A stretch of DNA of 64,000 nt from Enhydrobacter aerosaccus. GTDB taxonomy: Bacteria > Pseudomonadota > Alphaproteobacteria > Reyranellales > Reyranellaceae. Below, one piece after another: positions 33,723 through 42,416 of the stretch. The notes under the pieces are model-generated. The model did not search any database. It had not been told where the DNA came from and worked only from the letters and a program-made list of their open reading frames with translations. The translations under genes were made by a program, and so were the position numbers. The stretch is taken from positions 55,569-119,568 of the forward strand of contig CAIKZO010000006.1 in NCBI GenBank assembly GCA_903832005.1, in the 5' to 3' direction. Positions within the stretch are counted from its first letter, which is position 1. Every line of letters begins with the position of its first letter.

Positions 33723-34535
33723 TCAGCCGGGAAGCGCGTCGGCGAAGGCCACGGCTTCGAGCAGGAGATCGTCGTACCACGGCTGACGGCGCGCCTCTTT
33801 CGACCAGCACTCGTGATAGGCCGCAGGCGCGGCACCTTCGCAGGCCGCGATCGGCGCGGTCCTGGTCTTCATCTTGAAGAAGGTGACATAGATCAGGCCA
33901 CCTTTGGCGACCGAGAGCGCAAGCCACGTCGCGTCCGGCTGGGCCGACGCGAGGAAGGCGTTGATGGCGGTGGCGTTGTCGACCAGGCCGATCGGCAGGT
34001 CGACCAGCTTCTGCACCGGCCAGTCCGACGCGCGGCTCCAGAGGTAGAAGCTCGGCGTCGCGAACAACGTCGGCAGGTCGTTCGACGGCTTCTTGTCGAT
34101 CGGCCAGAAGTCCGTGCTCTCGTTCAGCCAGTGGCGCAACAGGCCTTCCGACGAGACGATAATGCGATTACCTGCGCTGGCACCGGTGCCTTCGAACGAC
34201 AATCCGTCGAGCGCGCCGAACCGGCCATAGCAGCAGAGCGCTGGATTGAGCACGCCCACGCGCACATAGCCCGGCAGCGCCGGCAACGGCGCCAGCAGGT
34301 CGGTCAATTGGACTTCGACATCATGGCGACGCCGCTCGTACTCCTTGCGGAATGCCGGGGTGAACAGCTCGGCTTTGCCGAGGTCCTTGGACGGATTGTA
34401 CTCGGGGTCCTGCCCCATCTGCTTCAACTCGGCGCTGGCGCTATTGCGCACGTCGAAGTAGGCGTCATTCGGCGTCTGCGCCCACGCCGCGCCGGCACAC
34501 AGGGCCAGCAGCAGCGCGAGCACGCTGCGGATCAG
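33723..34535 (-). CDS. Secreted protein of unknown function
   Basis: About 270 residues with a Sec signal (LIRSVLALLLALCAGAAWA-Q). No ATG precedes the signal. CTG at 34533-34535 overlaps the upstream stop as CTGA and keeps the Arg needed before the hydrophobic core; GTG 34523 would remove it. I take CTG as likelier. The mature protein (PEYNPSKDLGKAELFTPAFR, GYVRVGVLNPALCCYGRFG) has a Cys-Cys pair and many aromatics but no domain I recognise. Coupled to the hydratase gene. Confidence 0.7.
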   Translation of the reverse strand: MIRSVLALLLALCAGAAWAQTPNDAYFDVRNSASAELKQMGQDPEYNPSKDLGKAELFTPAFRKEYERRRHDVEVQLTDLLAPLPALPGYVRVGVLNPALCCYGRFGALDGLSFEGTGASAGNRIIVSSEGLLRHWLNESTDFWPIDKKPSNDLPTLFATPSFYLWSRASDWPVQKLVDLPIGLVDNATAINAFLASAQPDATWLALSVAKGGLIYVTFFKMKTRTAPIAACEGAAPAAYHECWSKEARRQPWYDDLLLEAVAFADALPG

Positions 34536-35275
34536 AAGCTTGCCTCGACGCTGCCAAGGCCCACGAACTCGCCGCGCGCCTTCGTGCCGGGCGGGTAATA
34601 GCGCAGGCCGGTCCACGAGCCGGTCGTGATCGCCTGGCCCTTCCGAATGCCGCCGCGCTGGCGCACCGCATGATCGATCATCCAGGCGAGCGGACGCGTC
34701 GGATCGATCGAACCGAGCCCACCCTTCTGATCCACCTCGACCTTGCCGTCGATGATCTGGCGTACCTGCAGATTGGCCCAATCTAGTCCCTTCCAATCCT
34801 TGATCGACGAACCGATCACCAGCGCCTGGTTCATCTGGTTGTCGGCCAGCAGCCATTCCGGGTCGGCCGACTTGAAATCGGCCAGCCGCGTGTCGACCAC
34901 TTCCATGCCGACGAAGGCATCGCCGACGGCCCCTAACGCTTCCTCCCGGCCAACGGTTTCCTGCCGCGGTGGAATATCGCGCACGATGTGGAAGGAGATT
35001 TCGACCTCCACGCCGATCATGTGCATGGCCTTGCCGTCGAAAGTGCCGGGCGACGGCACCAAAGTGCCGGCCAGCAGCGGCGCGCAATTGGGGTCGGCAG
35101 TCGGTGTGCGGGCGCCCACTTTCCAGCCCGAGACCGGCCCGGTGGCCTGCGCCACGCCGTCCTGGATGGCATAGACCATGGCGCGGTCCCGCAGCGCGAA
35201 CGGGACCGGCATCTGCTTGCCCCTGCGGCGGGCCTCGAGCAGCCCCTGCACGGCGTTGGCGACATCCTGGCTCAT
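34532..35275 (-). CDS. 2-keto-4-pentenoate hydratase/FAH-family enzyme
   Basis: 247-residue enzyme of the MhpD/HpaH group, adding water to 2-hydroxyalka-2,4-dienoates from aromatic ring cleavage, or decarboxylating the related oxalocrotonate. Features: N-terminal helix bundle (MSQDVANAVQGLLEARRRG), GWKVGARTP, and metal-ligand glutamates in GVEVEISF. ATG 35275 gives the family start. Divergent from the amidohydrolase-crotonase pair across 39 bases. Strong family match; precise substrate unknown. Confidence 0.88.
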   Translation of the reverse strand: MSQDVANAVQGLLEARRRGKQMPVPFALRDRAMVYAIQDGVAQATGPVSGWKVGARTPTADPNCAPLLAGTLVPSPGTFDGKAMHMIGVEVEISFHIVRDIPPRQETVGREEALGAVGDAFVGMEVVDTRLADFKSADPEWLLADNQMNQALVIGSSIKDWKGLDWANLQVRQIIDGKVEVDQKGGLGSIDPTRPLAWMIDHAVRQRGGIRKGQAITTGSWTGLRYYPPGTKARGEFVGLGSVEASF

Positions 35276-35314
35276 GCTAAGCTCCGCAAAACGATAAACG
35301 GTTCCGGAGGGAAC

Positions 35315-36478
35315 ATGCCCTACGCCAGCGGCCGCGTCATTCACGACGCCGATGCGCACATCATGGAGGTGCCGGGCTTCCTCGGCGAGCATCTCGAGGC
35401 GAAGTACCGCGACACGATCACCGACGACGTCCTGTTCCCGCGCGATCGAGGCCGCGGCCTGCACAAGCTGATGAAGCCCGAGGCCGGACGCGCAGCCGTC
35501 GACCAGGATGAATCCCAGATCATGCTGCACAAGAACTGGGACGCGCTGGGCTCCTTCACCAAGGAAGACCGGCCGCGCTCGATCGACCTGCTGGGCTTTG
35601 CCAGCCAGTTGATGTTCACGACGCAGCTGCTGAATTTCTCTGCCCTCCTCGAAGGCAAAGGCGACATCGACGCAATCTATGCCGTGGCCCGCGCCCATAC
35701 GCGCCACATGGTCGAGTTCTGCTCGGTCGACAAACGCTTGCTGGCGACCGGCTATGTGCCGCTCGCGGACTTCGAGCGCACCAAGGTCGCTGCACGCGAG
35801 GCGATCGACATGGGCGCCAAGGGACTGATGATCCCGTCGCGCTGCCCCGACGGCCATTCGCCGAGCCACATCGGCCTCGATCCGCTGTGGGCGATGGCCG
35901 AGGAAGCCGGCATCCCGATCCTGTTCCATGTCGGCGGCGGCGGCGTGCTGCTGGAGAAGGCCTATTTCAACAACGGCCTGCCGCCGGTGCCCGACTTCCA
36001 CGGCGGCGACGACAATTTCAAGTCGATCGATTACATGGCGATCGCCTATCCGCCGATGAAGGCACTCACGGCGCTGATCGTCGATCGTGTGCTCGACCGC
36101 TTCCCCAAGCTGATGTTCGGCTGCATCGAGCAGGGCGCCTCCTGGGTGCCGGGCTGGATGCGCAACATGGATAGCGCCCACACCGCCTTCTACAAGAACG
36201 AGGAGCGGCTGCAGAAGATGTCGCTCAAGCCCAGCGAATTCGTGAAGCGGCAAGTGCGGGTCACGCCCTACCCGCACGAGGATGCGGGCTGGATCATAGC
36301 CAACTCGGGCGATGAGGTCTGCCTCTTCTCGTCGGACTATCCGCATGTCGAAGGCGGGCGCAATCCGATCAAGCGCTTCGAAGCGTCGATGGAAGCCGCC
36401 GGCATGACCGAGGCGCAGAAGCAGCGCTTCTATTGCGACAATTTCGTCGATCTCATGGGCAGAGGATTATCACTGTGA
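35315..36478 (+). CDS. Amidohydrolase family 2 metal-dependent hydrolase
   Basis: 387-residue TIM-barrel enzyme of the ACMSD/amidohydro_2 group, which decarboxylate or hydrolyse aromatic-derived acids. Metal motifs: Asp-x-His in IHDADAHIMEVPG, the barrel His in ILFHVGGGG, and Asp in SSDYPHVEGG. GGAGGG precedes ATG 35315. Its stop overlaps the crotonase start as GTGA, so the two are coupled; with the neighbouring hydratase they suggest a small ring-cleavage-type pathway. Confidence 0.88.
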   Translation: MPYASGRVIHDADAHIMEVPGFLGEHLEAKYRDTITDDVLFPRDRGRGLHKLMKPEAGRAAVDQDESQIMLHKNWDALGSFTKEDRPRSIDLLGFASQLMFTTQLLNFSALLEGKGDIDAIYAVARAHTRHMVEFCSVDKRLLATGYVPLADFERTKVAAREAIDMGAKGLMIPSRCPDGHSPSHIGLDPLWAMAEEAGIPILFHVGGGGVLLEKAYFNNGLPPVPDFHGGDDNFKSIDYMAIAYPPMKALTALIVDRVLDRFPKLMFGCIEQGASWVPGWMRNMDSAHTAFYKNEERLQKMSLKPSEFVKRQVRVTPYPHEDAGWIIANSGDEVCLFSSDYPHVEGGRNPIKRFEASMEAAGMTEAQKQRFYCDNFVDLMGRGLSL

Positions 36479-37305
36479 CCTACACGACCCTGCTCACCGA
36501 GCGCACCGGCCCCGTCCTCAAGATCACCACCAACCGGCCAGAAGTGCTGAATGCACAGAGCCGCATCCTGCTGGAAGAACTCGACGACGCCTTCAATGCC
36601 GCCGTCGACGACAACGATGTGAAAGTCATCATCCTCGCCGGCGCAGGCAAGCATTTCTCCGCCGGCCACGATCTTGGCAGTCCGCAGGAAATGGAAGACC
36701 AGAAGAAGACGCCGCTCGAGCCCGGCTTCAAGGGCGAGTATCGACGCCTCTGGGAGCGCTTCTTCGAGAACACGATGCGCTGGCGCGACCTGCCCAAGCC
36801 CACCATCGCGCAGGTCCAGGGCTACTGCATCATGGGCGGCATGATGATCGCCTCGGCCTGCGACCTCGTCATCGCCAGCGAAGACGCCCAGTTCGCCGAC
36901 CGCGCCGTCGGCTGGGGTGGCGGCCACGTGCAGTATTTCTCGATGCCGTGGGACTTGGGCCCGCGCAAGGCCAAGGAATATCTCTTCACCGGTGAATTCA
37001 TCAGCGCGGCCGAAGCCGAGAAGCTCGGCCTGGTGAACCGCGTGGTGACGCGCGACAAGCTCGAGGCCGAGACGATGGCGCTCGCGCAGAAGATTGCGAC
37101 CAAGGATTCGTTTGCCCTCAAACTCGCAAAAGCCTCGGTCAACGAAACGCTGAACGCCCAGGGCTGGCGCGAGGCGATGGAAGGCGCCTTCAAGAACTAC
37201 ATGCTGACGATCCCGCACCGCATGGAGATGGGCACCTACGGCCCCGCAGCACGCGAGAAAAACCCGAAGGACCGCTTCGGGGTGCTCAACAAGAAGGCGC
37301 GTTGA
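36475..37305 (+). CDS. Enoyl-CoA hydratase/isomerase (crotonase) family protein
   Basis: 276-residue crotonase-fold protein with AGAGKHFSAGHDLGS and QGYCIMGGMMIASACD as oxyanion-hole segments. As in the crotonase at 31203, both hydratase glutamates are missing (Met and Ala/Arg at the two sites). GTG 36475 overlaps the previous stop (GTGA), which decides the start. The C-terminus (KNPKDRFGVLNKKAR) is basic. Probably acts on a CoA ester made in the same small pathway. Confidence 0.88.
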   Translation: MTYTTLLTERTGPVLKITTNRPEVLNAQSRILLEELDDAFNAAVDDNDVKVIILAGAGKHFSAGHDLGSPQEMEDQKKTPLEPGFKGEYRRLWERFFENTMRWRDLPKPTIAQVQGYCIMGGMMIASACDLVIASEDAQFADRAVGWGGGHVQYFSMPWDLGPRKAKEYLFTGEFISAAEAEKLGLVNRVVTRDKLEAETMALAQKIATKDSFALKLAKASVNETLNAQGWREAMEGAFKNYMLTIPHRMEMGTYGPAAREKNPKDRFGVLNKKAR

Positions 37306-38031
37306 TCAGCGCTTCGGCGTAAACACCGCCGGCGTGGGCGGCGCGGTGTCGCCGTCGGCGACCTTGAACGACAAGGTGCTGACAAGACGCATCGAGTCGT
37401 AGGCGTCGCTGCCCAGTGTACCGGCGGTCGGATCGAGATGCTCGACCGTGATCACGTAGCTGCCCTTCCACGGGATGGCGACGGTAAGCGCGCCATTCTC
37501 GTCGGTACGCAGCTCGCGCTTCCAGCCCGATTCGGAGATCAGTTCGAGCTTCGCCTTCGCCAGCGGCTTGTCCTTGTAGAAGACCTTGATGGCCCCGGGC
37601 TTGCCCGTCGGGACGATGTCGAGCGGCAACGCCGGCGTGCGCTCGCCGAAGTCGGGCACCCAGCGCGCCGACAGGCGGCCGAGGGTGCGCGTCACCTTCT
37701 CCCCCTGCTTGCGCTCGTTCACGCGAGCCTGCTCGATGACGATGCTGTCGCCATCGCCATGCTTGCCGGTGACCACGAACGAGGTCGGCGATTTCTCGAC
37801 TTTGACCGGCGTCGTGCCCGACGACGCGACCACCTTGCCCTCCGGTAGCGGCGTCAGTCGGTCGAGCAGGCCGGGCGAGGCTTCGCGCAGGTTCTCTTCG
37901 AACTCGCCGTAGTAGATCCGCGCGCCATCGGCTTCGGGCTCCAGCCACAGGAAGTGCGCGGAGGCCGGCGCCACAACTGCGAGCGACAGCAGCGCGGCGG
38001 CGGCCAAGCTTCGAAACGTCGGGCGATACAT
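37306..38031 (-). CDS. DUF4198 domain protein, secreted
   Basis: 241-residue periplasmic protein with a Sec signal (MYRPTFRSLAAAALLSLAVV, cleavage before HFLWLEP). The mature start AHFLWLEPE is the mark of DUF4198, proteins often found beside TonB-dependent metal uptake genes; beta-sandwich repeats (GKPGAIKVFYKDKPL, NGALTVAIPWKG) fill the C-terminus. GGAGG precedes ATG 38031. A Fur-box-like palindrome lies 19 bases upstream, pointing to control by iron or another metal. Confidence 0.85.
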   Translation of the reverse strand: MYRPTFRSLAAAALLSLAVVAPASAHFLWLEPEADGARIYYGEFEENLREASPGLLDRLTPLPEGKVVASSGTTPVKVEKSPTSFVVTGKHGDGDSIVIEQARVNERKQGEKVTRTLGRLSARWVPDFGERTPALPLDIVPTGKPGAIKVFYKDKPLAKAKLELISESGWKRELRTDENGALTVAIPWKGSYVITVEHLDPTAGTLGSDAYDSMRLVSTLSFKVADGDTAPPTPAVFTPKR

Positions 38032-38049
38032 CGGCAAATCCTCCAATAT

Positions 38050-38070
38050 TGCGATTGATTACCAGTCGCA
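38050..38070. promoter_or_regulatory. Fur-box-like palindrome upstream of DUF4198
   Basis: A 21-base interrupted palindrome with arms TGCGA and TCGCA; 16 of 21 positions match its own reverse complement, and the core TGATTACCA resembles Fur sites. It sits 19 bases before the DUF4198 start and 67 bases before the divergent outer-membrane gene, so it could serve both. Confidence 0.5.
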
Positions 38071-38137
38071 TGACACTAATGCAAATACACACCTTATGTG
38101 ATATGTTCGTCGTCGAACGGCTGATGAGACGGGGGCG

Positions 38138-39460
38138 ATGATTTACCGAATTTCGGTGTCCTTAGCGGGCGTGCTGGCGGCATCGAGTTTGGCGCAGGCG
38201 CAGGACCGCCGCGTCGCCGACCTTCCGCCCTATGATTCCCGGGCCTGGACCGGCTTCTATGTCGGCGCCGCCGTCGGCGGTGGCGCCTTGGTCGAGCGGC
38301 AAGTCTCGTCGACTGGCGGCGCCACGCTGACCGAGGACACCGGCGGCCAGGGCGTGCTGGCATCGGTCTATGGCGGCTACGATTTCCAGGTGATGCCGCG
38401 CGCGCTGGTCGGCGTGCTGGTCGAGGGCACGTGGTCGAACCTCCAGTCTAATGCGTCGGCTCAAGTGCCGGGTGCCACTGCCAGCATCTCGACGCAGCCC
38501 AACCTCGGCTTCAGTGCGCTGATCCGCGCCGGCGTCCTGCCGACGCCGGGAACGCTGCTCTATCTGATCGGCGGCTATAGCGGACAGAACATCCATTCGA
38601 GCGGCACGGCATCCGCCGGCGGCGCCTTCGCGTCGTTCTCGCGCGACGATTTCTTCAACGGGTGGACGATCGGCAGCGGCGTCGAGACGATGCTGAGTCA
38701 CGGCTGGTCGGCTAAACTCGAATATCGCTTCACCCAGTTCGAAAGTCGCAACCTGCCGGGCTCTACCTTCACGGTGCAGCCCTACGAGCACGCGATCCGC
38801 GCGGGCCTCAGCTACAAGTTCGGCGCGGGCACGGCGCACGACGAAGAAGCAGCCCCGATCGCCAAGGCCAACTGGACCGGTCCCTATCTCGGGGTGGCAG
38901 GCGGCGCGAGCTCCGCGGTCACGCGCACCACGGCAACCTTCGGCGGCGCCAATGCCTCGATCGATGGCGGCGGCCAGAACCTGCTGGGTTCGGTCTATGG
39001 TGGCTTCGATTACCAGGTCGCCGACCAGGCGGTGATCGGCATCATGGTCGACGCCAGCTGGTCCAATCCCCAGTCGACGATGACCCTGTCGGGCGGTGGC
39101 GCGACGGCTTCGGTGACGGTCAGTCCCAGCATGTCGTGGAGCGTGTTGGGCCGTGCGGGTTTCCTGCCCACGCCATCCACGCTGATCTATGCCGTGGCAG
39201 GCTATACCGCCGAGACCGTCGGCACGACGGCGATCGCAAGTGGCGGTGGTGGCACCGCGCTCTTTCAGAGCAACGATACGCTGAGTGGCTGGACGATCGG
39301 ACCGGGCATCGAGACCGCGCTGTCCGGCGGCTGGTCGACCAAGATCGAATATCGCTACAGCCAATACGAGACGCATACGATGCTGGGCGGCGGCGCGACG
39401 ATCCAGCCGTCCACACAGTCGGTGCGTGCCGGCTTCGCCTACAAGTTCGGTGTTCCCTGA
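38138..39460 (+). CDS. Outer-membrane protein with two tandem beta-barrel domains
   Basis: 440 residues: Sec signal (MIYRISVSLAGVLAASSLAQ), then two homologous barrel domains of the Omp25/Omp31 type at about residues 37-229 and 246-438, joined by a charged linker (GTAHDEEAAPIAKAN). Each repeats the same landmarks: WTGFYVG/WTGPYLG, SVYGGYDFQV/SVYGGFDYQV, GWTIGSGVET/GWTIGPGIET, and a terminal barrel strand YKFG. Family members usually have one barrel. Leader holds GTTCG-TCGT-CGAAC (38105-38118). Confidence 0.88.
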   Translation: MIYRISVSLAGVLAASSLAQAQDRRVADLPPYDSRAWTGFYVGAAVGGGALVERQVSSTGGATLTEDTGGQGVLASVYGGYDFQVMPRALVGVLVEGTWSNLQSNASAQVPGATASISTQPNLGFSALIRAGVLPTPGTLLYLIGGYSGQNIHSSGTASAGGAFASFSRDDFFNGWTIGSGVETMLSHGWSAKLEYRFTQFESRNLPGSTFTVQPYEHAIRAGLSYKFGAGTAHDEEAAPIAKANWTGPYLGVAGGASSAVTRTTATFGGANASIDGGGQNLLGSVYGGFDYQVADQAVIGIMVDASWSNPQSTMTLSGGGATASVTVSPSMSWSVLGRAGFLPTPSTLIYAVAGYTAETVGTTAIASGGGGTALFQSNDTLSGWTIGPGIETALSGGWSTKIEYRYSQYETHTMLGGGATIQPSTQSVRAGFAYKFGVP

Positions 39461-39472
39461 GGGAGAAACGAC

Positions 39473-39913
39473 ATGCGCGCGATCATCGGGACAAGCCTGG
39501 CACTCCTTCACGCCGCAGCAACGATCGGTGACGCGGCTGCGCAAAGCGGTAACGACATCTCCGTCGCGGTCGACGGCCTGCGCAACAATAAGGGCGTGGT
39601 CCGCTGCGGCCTCTATGCCTCCGCTGTCGGCTTCCGCGATCCCGGCAAGGAAATGAAGGGCGTGGCCGCGGCGATCTCCGGCGGGAAAGCGACTTGCGTG
39701 TTCAACGACTTGCCGCCCGGCTCCTACGCCGTCGCGGTCTTCCATGCCGAGAATAACGAGACCCAACTCGAAACGGGCATGTTCGGCAAGCCCAAGCAGG
39801 GCTACGGCTTCTCGCGCGACGCCAAGAGCGGCTTCGGGCCACCGAGCTTCGATGCCGCGGCCTATAAATACGCCGGCGGCAGTTCGGTGTGGCCGGTCCA
39901 CATCGAGTACTGA
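39473..39913 (+). CDS. DUF2141 domain protein, secreted
   Basis: 146-residue periplasmic protein with signal (MRAIIGTSLALLHAAATIGD, cleavage near AAA-Q). The body carries DUF2141 landmarks: VVRCGLYASAVGF, DLPPGSYAVAVFHAENN, FGKPKQGYGFSRDA and FGPPSFDAA. Function of the family is unknown. Starts 12 bases after the two-barrel protein with GGGAGAAA as ribosome site, so the two form an operon. The stem GGAGCG/CGCTCC at 39929-39954 follows its stop and may end transcription. Confidence 0.88.
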   Translation: MRAIIGTSLALLHAAATIGDAAAQSGNDISVAVDGLRNNKGVVRCGLYASAVGFRDPGKEMKGVAAAISGGKATCVFNDLPPGSYAVAVFHAENNETQLETGMFGKPKQGYGFSRDAKSGFGPPSFDAAAYKYAGGSSVWPVHIEY

Positions 39914-40268
39914 TGCCCTCGCCTCCCTGGAGCGGCGGCTTCAGCTCGCGCTCCGCGGAACATGATCGGCGGATCAGACATCGCGCGCGATCCCGACTAT
40001 GCGACGATCGGCGAGGCGCTGCGGTCTTATTGGAAATCGGAGTGGCCTGCCGACGGCATGGCGCGACTGACCGGCTCAGGATCGATCCGGCCGGCCGCGT
40101 GCCGCTGAGAACGATGGCGTCGTGATCACGCTGGTCTTCGGCGCGACGATGGAACGATCCTCCATCGTCGGCCTGGATGCTGCCGACCTCACCGGGAGGC
40201 CGCTTTTCACGGCACAGATCGCACACCATGTGCCTTCCCTTGCACGGCACCTTCGCCCACGACGTGCT
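39914..40268. other. 355-base stretch without a convincing gene
   Basis: After a GGAGCG/CGCTCC stem (39929-39954) there is one short open frame, 39962-40108 on the plus strand (48 codons, IARDPDYATIGEALRSYW), which has protein-like composition but no ribosome site or recognised family. It could be the remnant of a larger gene. The remainder shows nothing I can support. Confidence 0.4.
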
Positions 40269-41189
40269 CTAGATTGCGTGCACGTCCGGATTGAGTTCGG
40301 CGCGATGGCGCTCGAAATGCTCGGCCGCGAGGTCGAGAAAGACGCGCACCTTGCTCGAGAGGTGATGCCGCGTCGGGTAGGTCGCGTTGATCGCGAAGCC
40401 GACCGCGTGATGGTCGGGCAGCAGCCGCACCAGGGCTCCCGCCGCGAGATCGGCCGCGCCCACGAACGTCGGCGCCATGACGATGGCCTCGCCCGCCAGA
40501 CCCATGGCGCGGATCACGGGCGCGTTGTTGGCGATCAGGTTGCCGGAGATCTTCACCGACAGCTGTTCCTCGCCTGGCCCGATGAAATGCCACTCGTCGC
40601 CGAACGGATAGAGCGAGAAGCGCATGCAATTGTGCTGCTTCAAATCTTCGAGCCGCTGCGGCGCCTCATGCTTCTGGAGGTAGGACGGCGCACAGCACAG
40701 GATGTGATGCCATTCGGCGAGCCGCCGCACGATCACGCTCGAGTCGGGCGGCTGGACCGCGCGGATGGCGAGATCGAAGCCCTCCTCCACCATGTCGATC
40801 GAGCGTTCGGCTGCGTTGAGGTCGATCGACGCCTCGGGATGCCGACGGAGATAGTCGACGACGACCGGTGCGATGAAGGGGATCAGGTGCGTGCCGACGA
40901 ACAGGCGCAACTCGCCACGCACCGTCGTCTGAAGGAGCCCCGCCGCATCGTCGGCCTCGCGCAGCTCCTCGAGGATCCGGGTGCAGCGCTCGTAGTAGGC
41001 GCGGCCCACGTCGGTCAGGCTCACCTTGCGGGTCGTCCGATTCAAAAGCCGGGCGCCCAGCCGGTCTTCCAAGGCCTGGACATGGTTACTGACCATGGTC
41101 GTGGACATGCCCAGGCGCTTGGCCGCCAAGGAAAAACCGCCGGTTTCGGCGACCTTGGCGAAGACGGAGAGGCCGGTCAGGCGGTCCAT
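40269..41189 (-). CDS. LysR family transcriptional regulator of the EmrAB pump
   Basis: 306-residue regulator: N-terminal winged helix-turn-helix (GLSVFAKVAETGGFSLAAKR, STTMVSNHVQALEDRLG), then an effector-binding periplasmic-protein-like domain. Divergent from the membrane-fusion protein and MFS pump genes, the usual place of a LysR activator or repressor of such a pump. The inverted GATAAT repeats begin at the base next to its start codon, so it probably controls itself too. Confidence 0.92.
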   Translation of the reverse strand: MDRLTGLSVFAKVAETGGFSLAAKRLGMSTTMVSNHVQALEDRLGARLLNRTTRKVSLTDVGRAYYERCTRILEELREADDAAGLLQTTVRGELRLFVGTHLIPFIAPVVVDYLRRHPEASIDLNAAERSIDMVEEGFDLAIRAVQPPDSSVIVRRLAEWHHILCCAPSYLQKHEAPQRLEDLKQHNCMRFSLYPFGDEWHFIGPGEEQLSVKISGNLIANNAPVIRAMGLAGEAIVMAPTFVGAADLAAGALVRLLPDHHAVGFAINATYPTRHHLSSKVRVFLDLAAEHFERHRAELNPDVHAI

Positions 41190-41236
41190 ATTATCCTCTA
41201 ATTTGGGATAATTATTTCATAAATCCCCGAATTATC
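41190..41236. promoter_or_regulatory. Three-part GATAAT operator between LysR and emrA
   Basis: ATTATCC (41190-41196) and GGATAAT (41206-41212) form a perfect 7-base inverted repeat with 9 bases between. GATAATT (41207-41213) pairs again with AATTATC (41230-41236), 16 bases apart. CCCGA/TCGGG (41226-41230 and 41244-41248) flanks the last. The 5' part touches the LysR start codon. Confidence 0.6.
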
Positions 41237-41288
41237 AATCAAATCGGGAGGCCCTACGTTCCCCGTCATTGAACGCGGGAGTTTCTCC

Positions 41289-42386
41289 ATGTCCGTCCTT
41301 TCCTATGCCGCTGCCGTTGGCCTCAGCCGCTCCGGCCTGGTCCATATGCCGTCCAAGACTGCCCTCAAGCGCAGCGCGGTCGGCATCGCCCTGCTGGCCG
41401 GCCTCGGCCTGGCCGCCGACTTTGGTTACGACTACTGGAAGGTCGGCCAGTTCCTGGTTTCGACCGACAATGCCTATGTCCAGGCCGACTACACGACGGT
41501 CGCGCCCAAGGTCTCGGGCTACATCGGCGAAGTCCTGGTGCAGGACAACCAGAAGGTCACCGCCGGCCAGGTGCTGGCGCGCATCGACGACCGCGACTTC
41601 AAGGTCGCGCTCGACCAGGCGGCTGCCGACTTCCGCACCGCCCAGGCCGAGCTCGGCAACATCGACGCGCAGCTCACGCAGCAGCTGTCGGTGATTGAGC
41701 AGGAGCAGGCGGACATCGCCCAGGGCGAGGCATCGCTCTCCTATGCCAAGGCCGACAATGCCCGCTACGACCAGCTGATGAAGACTGGCTACGGCACGGT
41801 CCAGCGTGCGCAGCAGGCCGACACGGCGTTGCGCGAGCGTACCGCGCTGCTCTCCAAGAGCCGTGCCGGCCTGTTGGTCGCGCAGCGCAAGATCGACGTG
41901 TTGACGACCGAACACACCAAGGCCGAAGCCCAGCGCGATCACGCGAGCGCCGTCCAGCACCAGGCCGAGCTGAACCTCTCCTACACGGTCATCACCGCGC
42001 CGGTGGATGGCAGCGTGGGCTCGCGGGCGCTGCGCGTCGGCCAGTTTGTGCAGGCCGGCACGCCACTGATGGCGGTGGTGCCGCTGCAGGCCGTCTACAT
42101 CGTCGCCAACTACAAGGAGACGCAGCTCACCGACGTGCGCGCGGGCCAGAAGGCCACCATCGAGATCGACACTTTCCCGGGCGTGAAGCTCAAGGGCCAT
42201 GTCGACAGCCTGTCGCCGGCCAGCGGCCTCGAGTTCGCGCTGCTGCCGCCCGACAACGCGACCGGCAACTTCACCAAGATCGTGCAGCGCGTGCCGGTCA
42301 AGATCGTGCTCGACGACCAGAAGCTTGGCGGTCTGCTGCGCCCCGGCATGTCGGTCGAACCGACCATCGACACCAAGGCCCATTAG
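41289..42386 (+). CDS. emrA: Membrane fusion protein of a drug efflux pump (EmrA/HlyD type)
   Basis: 365-residue periplasmic adaptor: one N-terminal membrane anchor (SAVGIALLAGLGLAADFGYD), a lipoyl/barrel-sandwich domain (YVQADYTTVAPKVSGYI, VTAGQVLARID), a long coiled-coil hairpin (residues about 110-225) and a beta-barrel domain (VDGSVGSRALRVGQFVQAG). GGGAG precedes ATG 41289; an internal ATG 41346 is the alternative start. Works with the MFS pump encoded next to carry substrates through the periplasm to a TolC-type channel not seen here. Confidence 0.92.
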   Translation: MSVLSYAAAVGLSRSGLVHMPSKTALKRSAVGIALLAGLGLAADFGYDYWKVGQFLVSTDNAYVQADYTTVAPKVSGYIGEVLVQDNQKVTAGQVLARIDDRDFKVALDQAAADFRTAQAELGNIDAQLTQQLSVIEQEQADIAQGEASLSYAKADNARYDQLMKTGYGTVQRAQQADTALRERTALLSKSRAGLLVAQRKIDVLTTEHTKAEAQRDHASAVQHQAELNLSYTVITAPVDGSVGSRALRVGQFVQAGTPLMAVVPLQAVYIVANYKETQLTDVRAGQKATIEIDTFPGVKLKGHVDSLSPASGLEFALLPPDNATGNFTKIVQRVPVKIVLDDQKLGGLLRPGMSVEPTIDTKAH

Positions 42387-42416
42387 TTACATCGCCCCGT
42401 ACCAGGGAAGACGGCC

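Noticed and set aside
39962..40108. 48-codon open frame after DUF2141
   Set aside because: No ribosome site or recognised family; noted only as content of the gap.
40122..41201. 359-codon open frame antisense to LysR
   Set aside because: Shadow composition; LysR protein is complete on the other strand.
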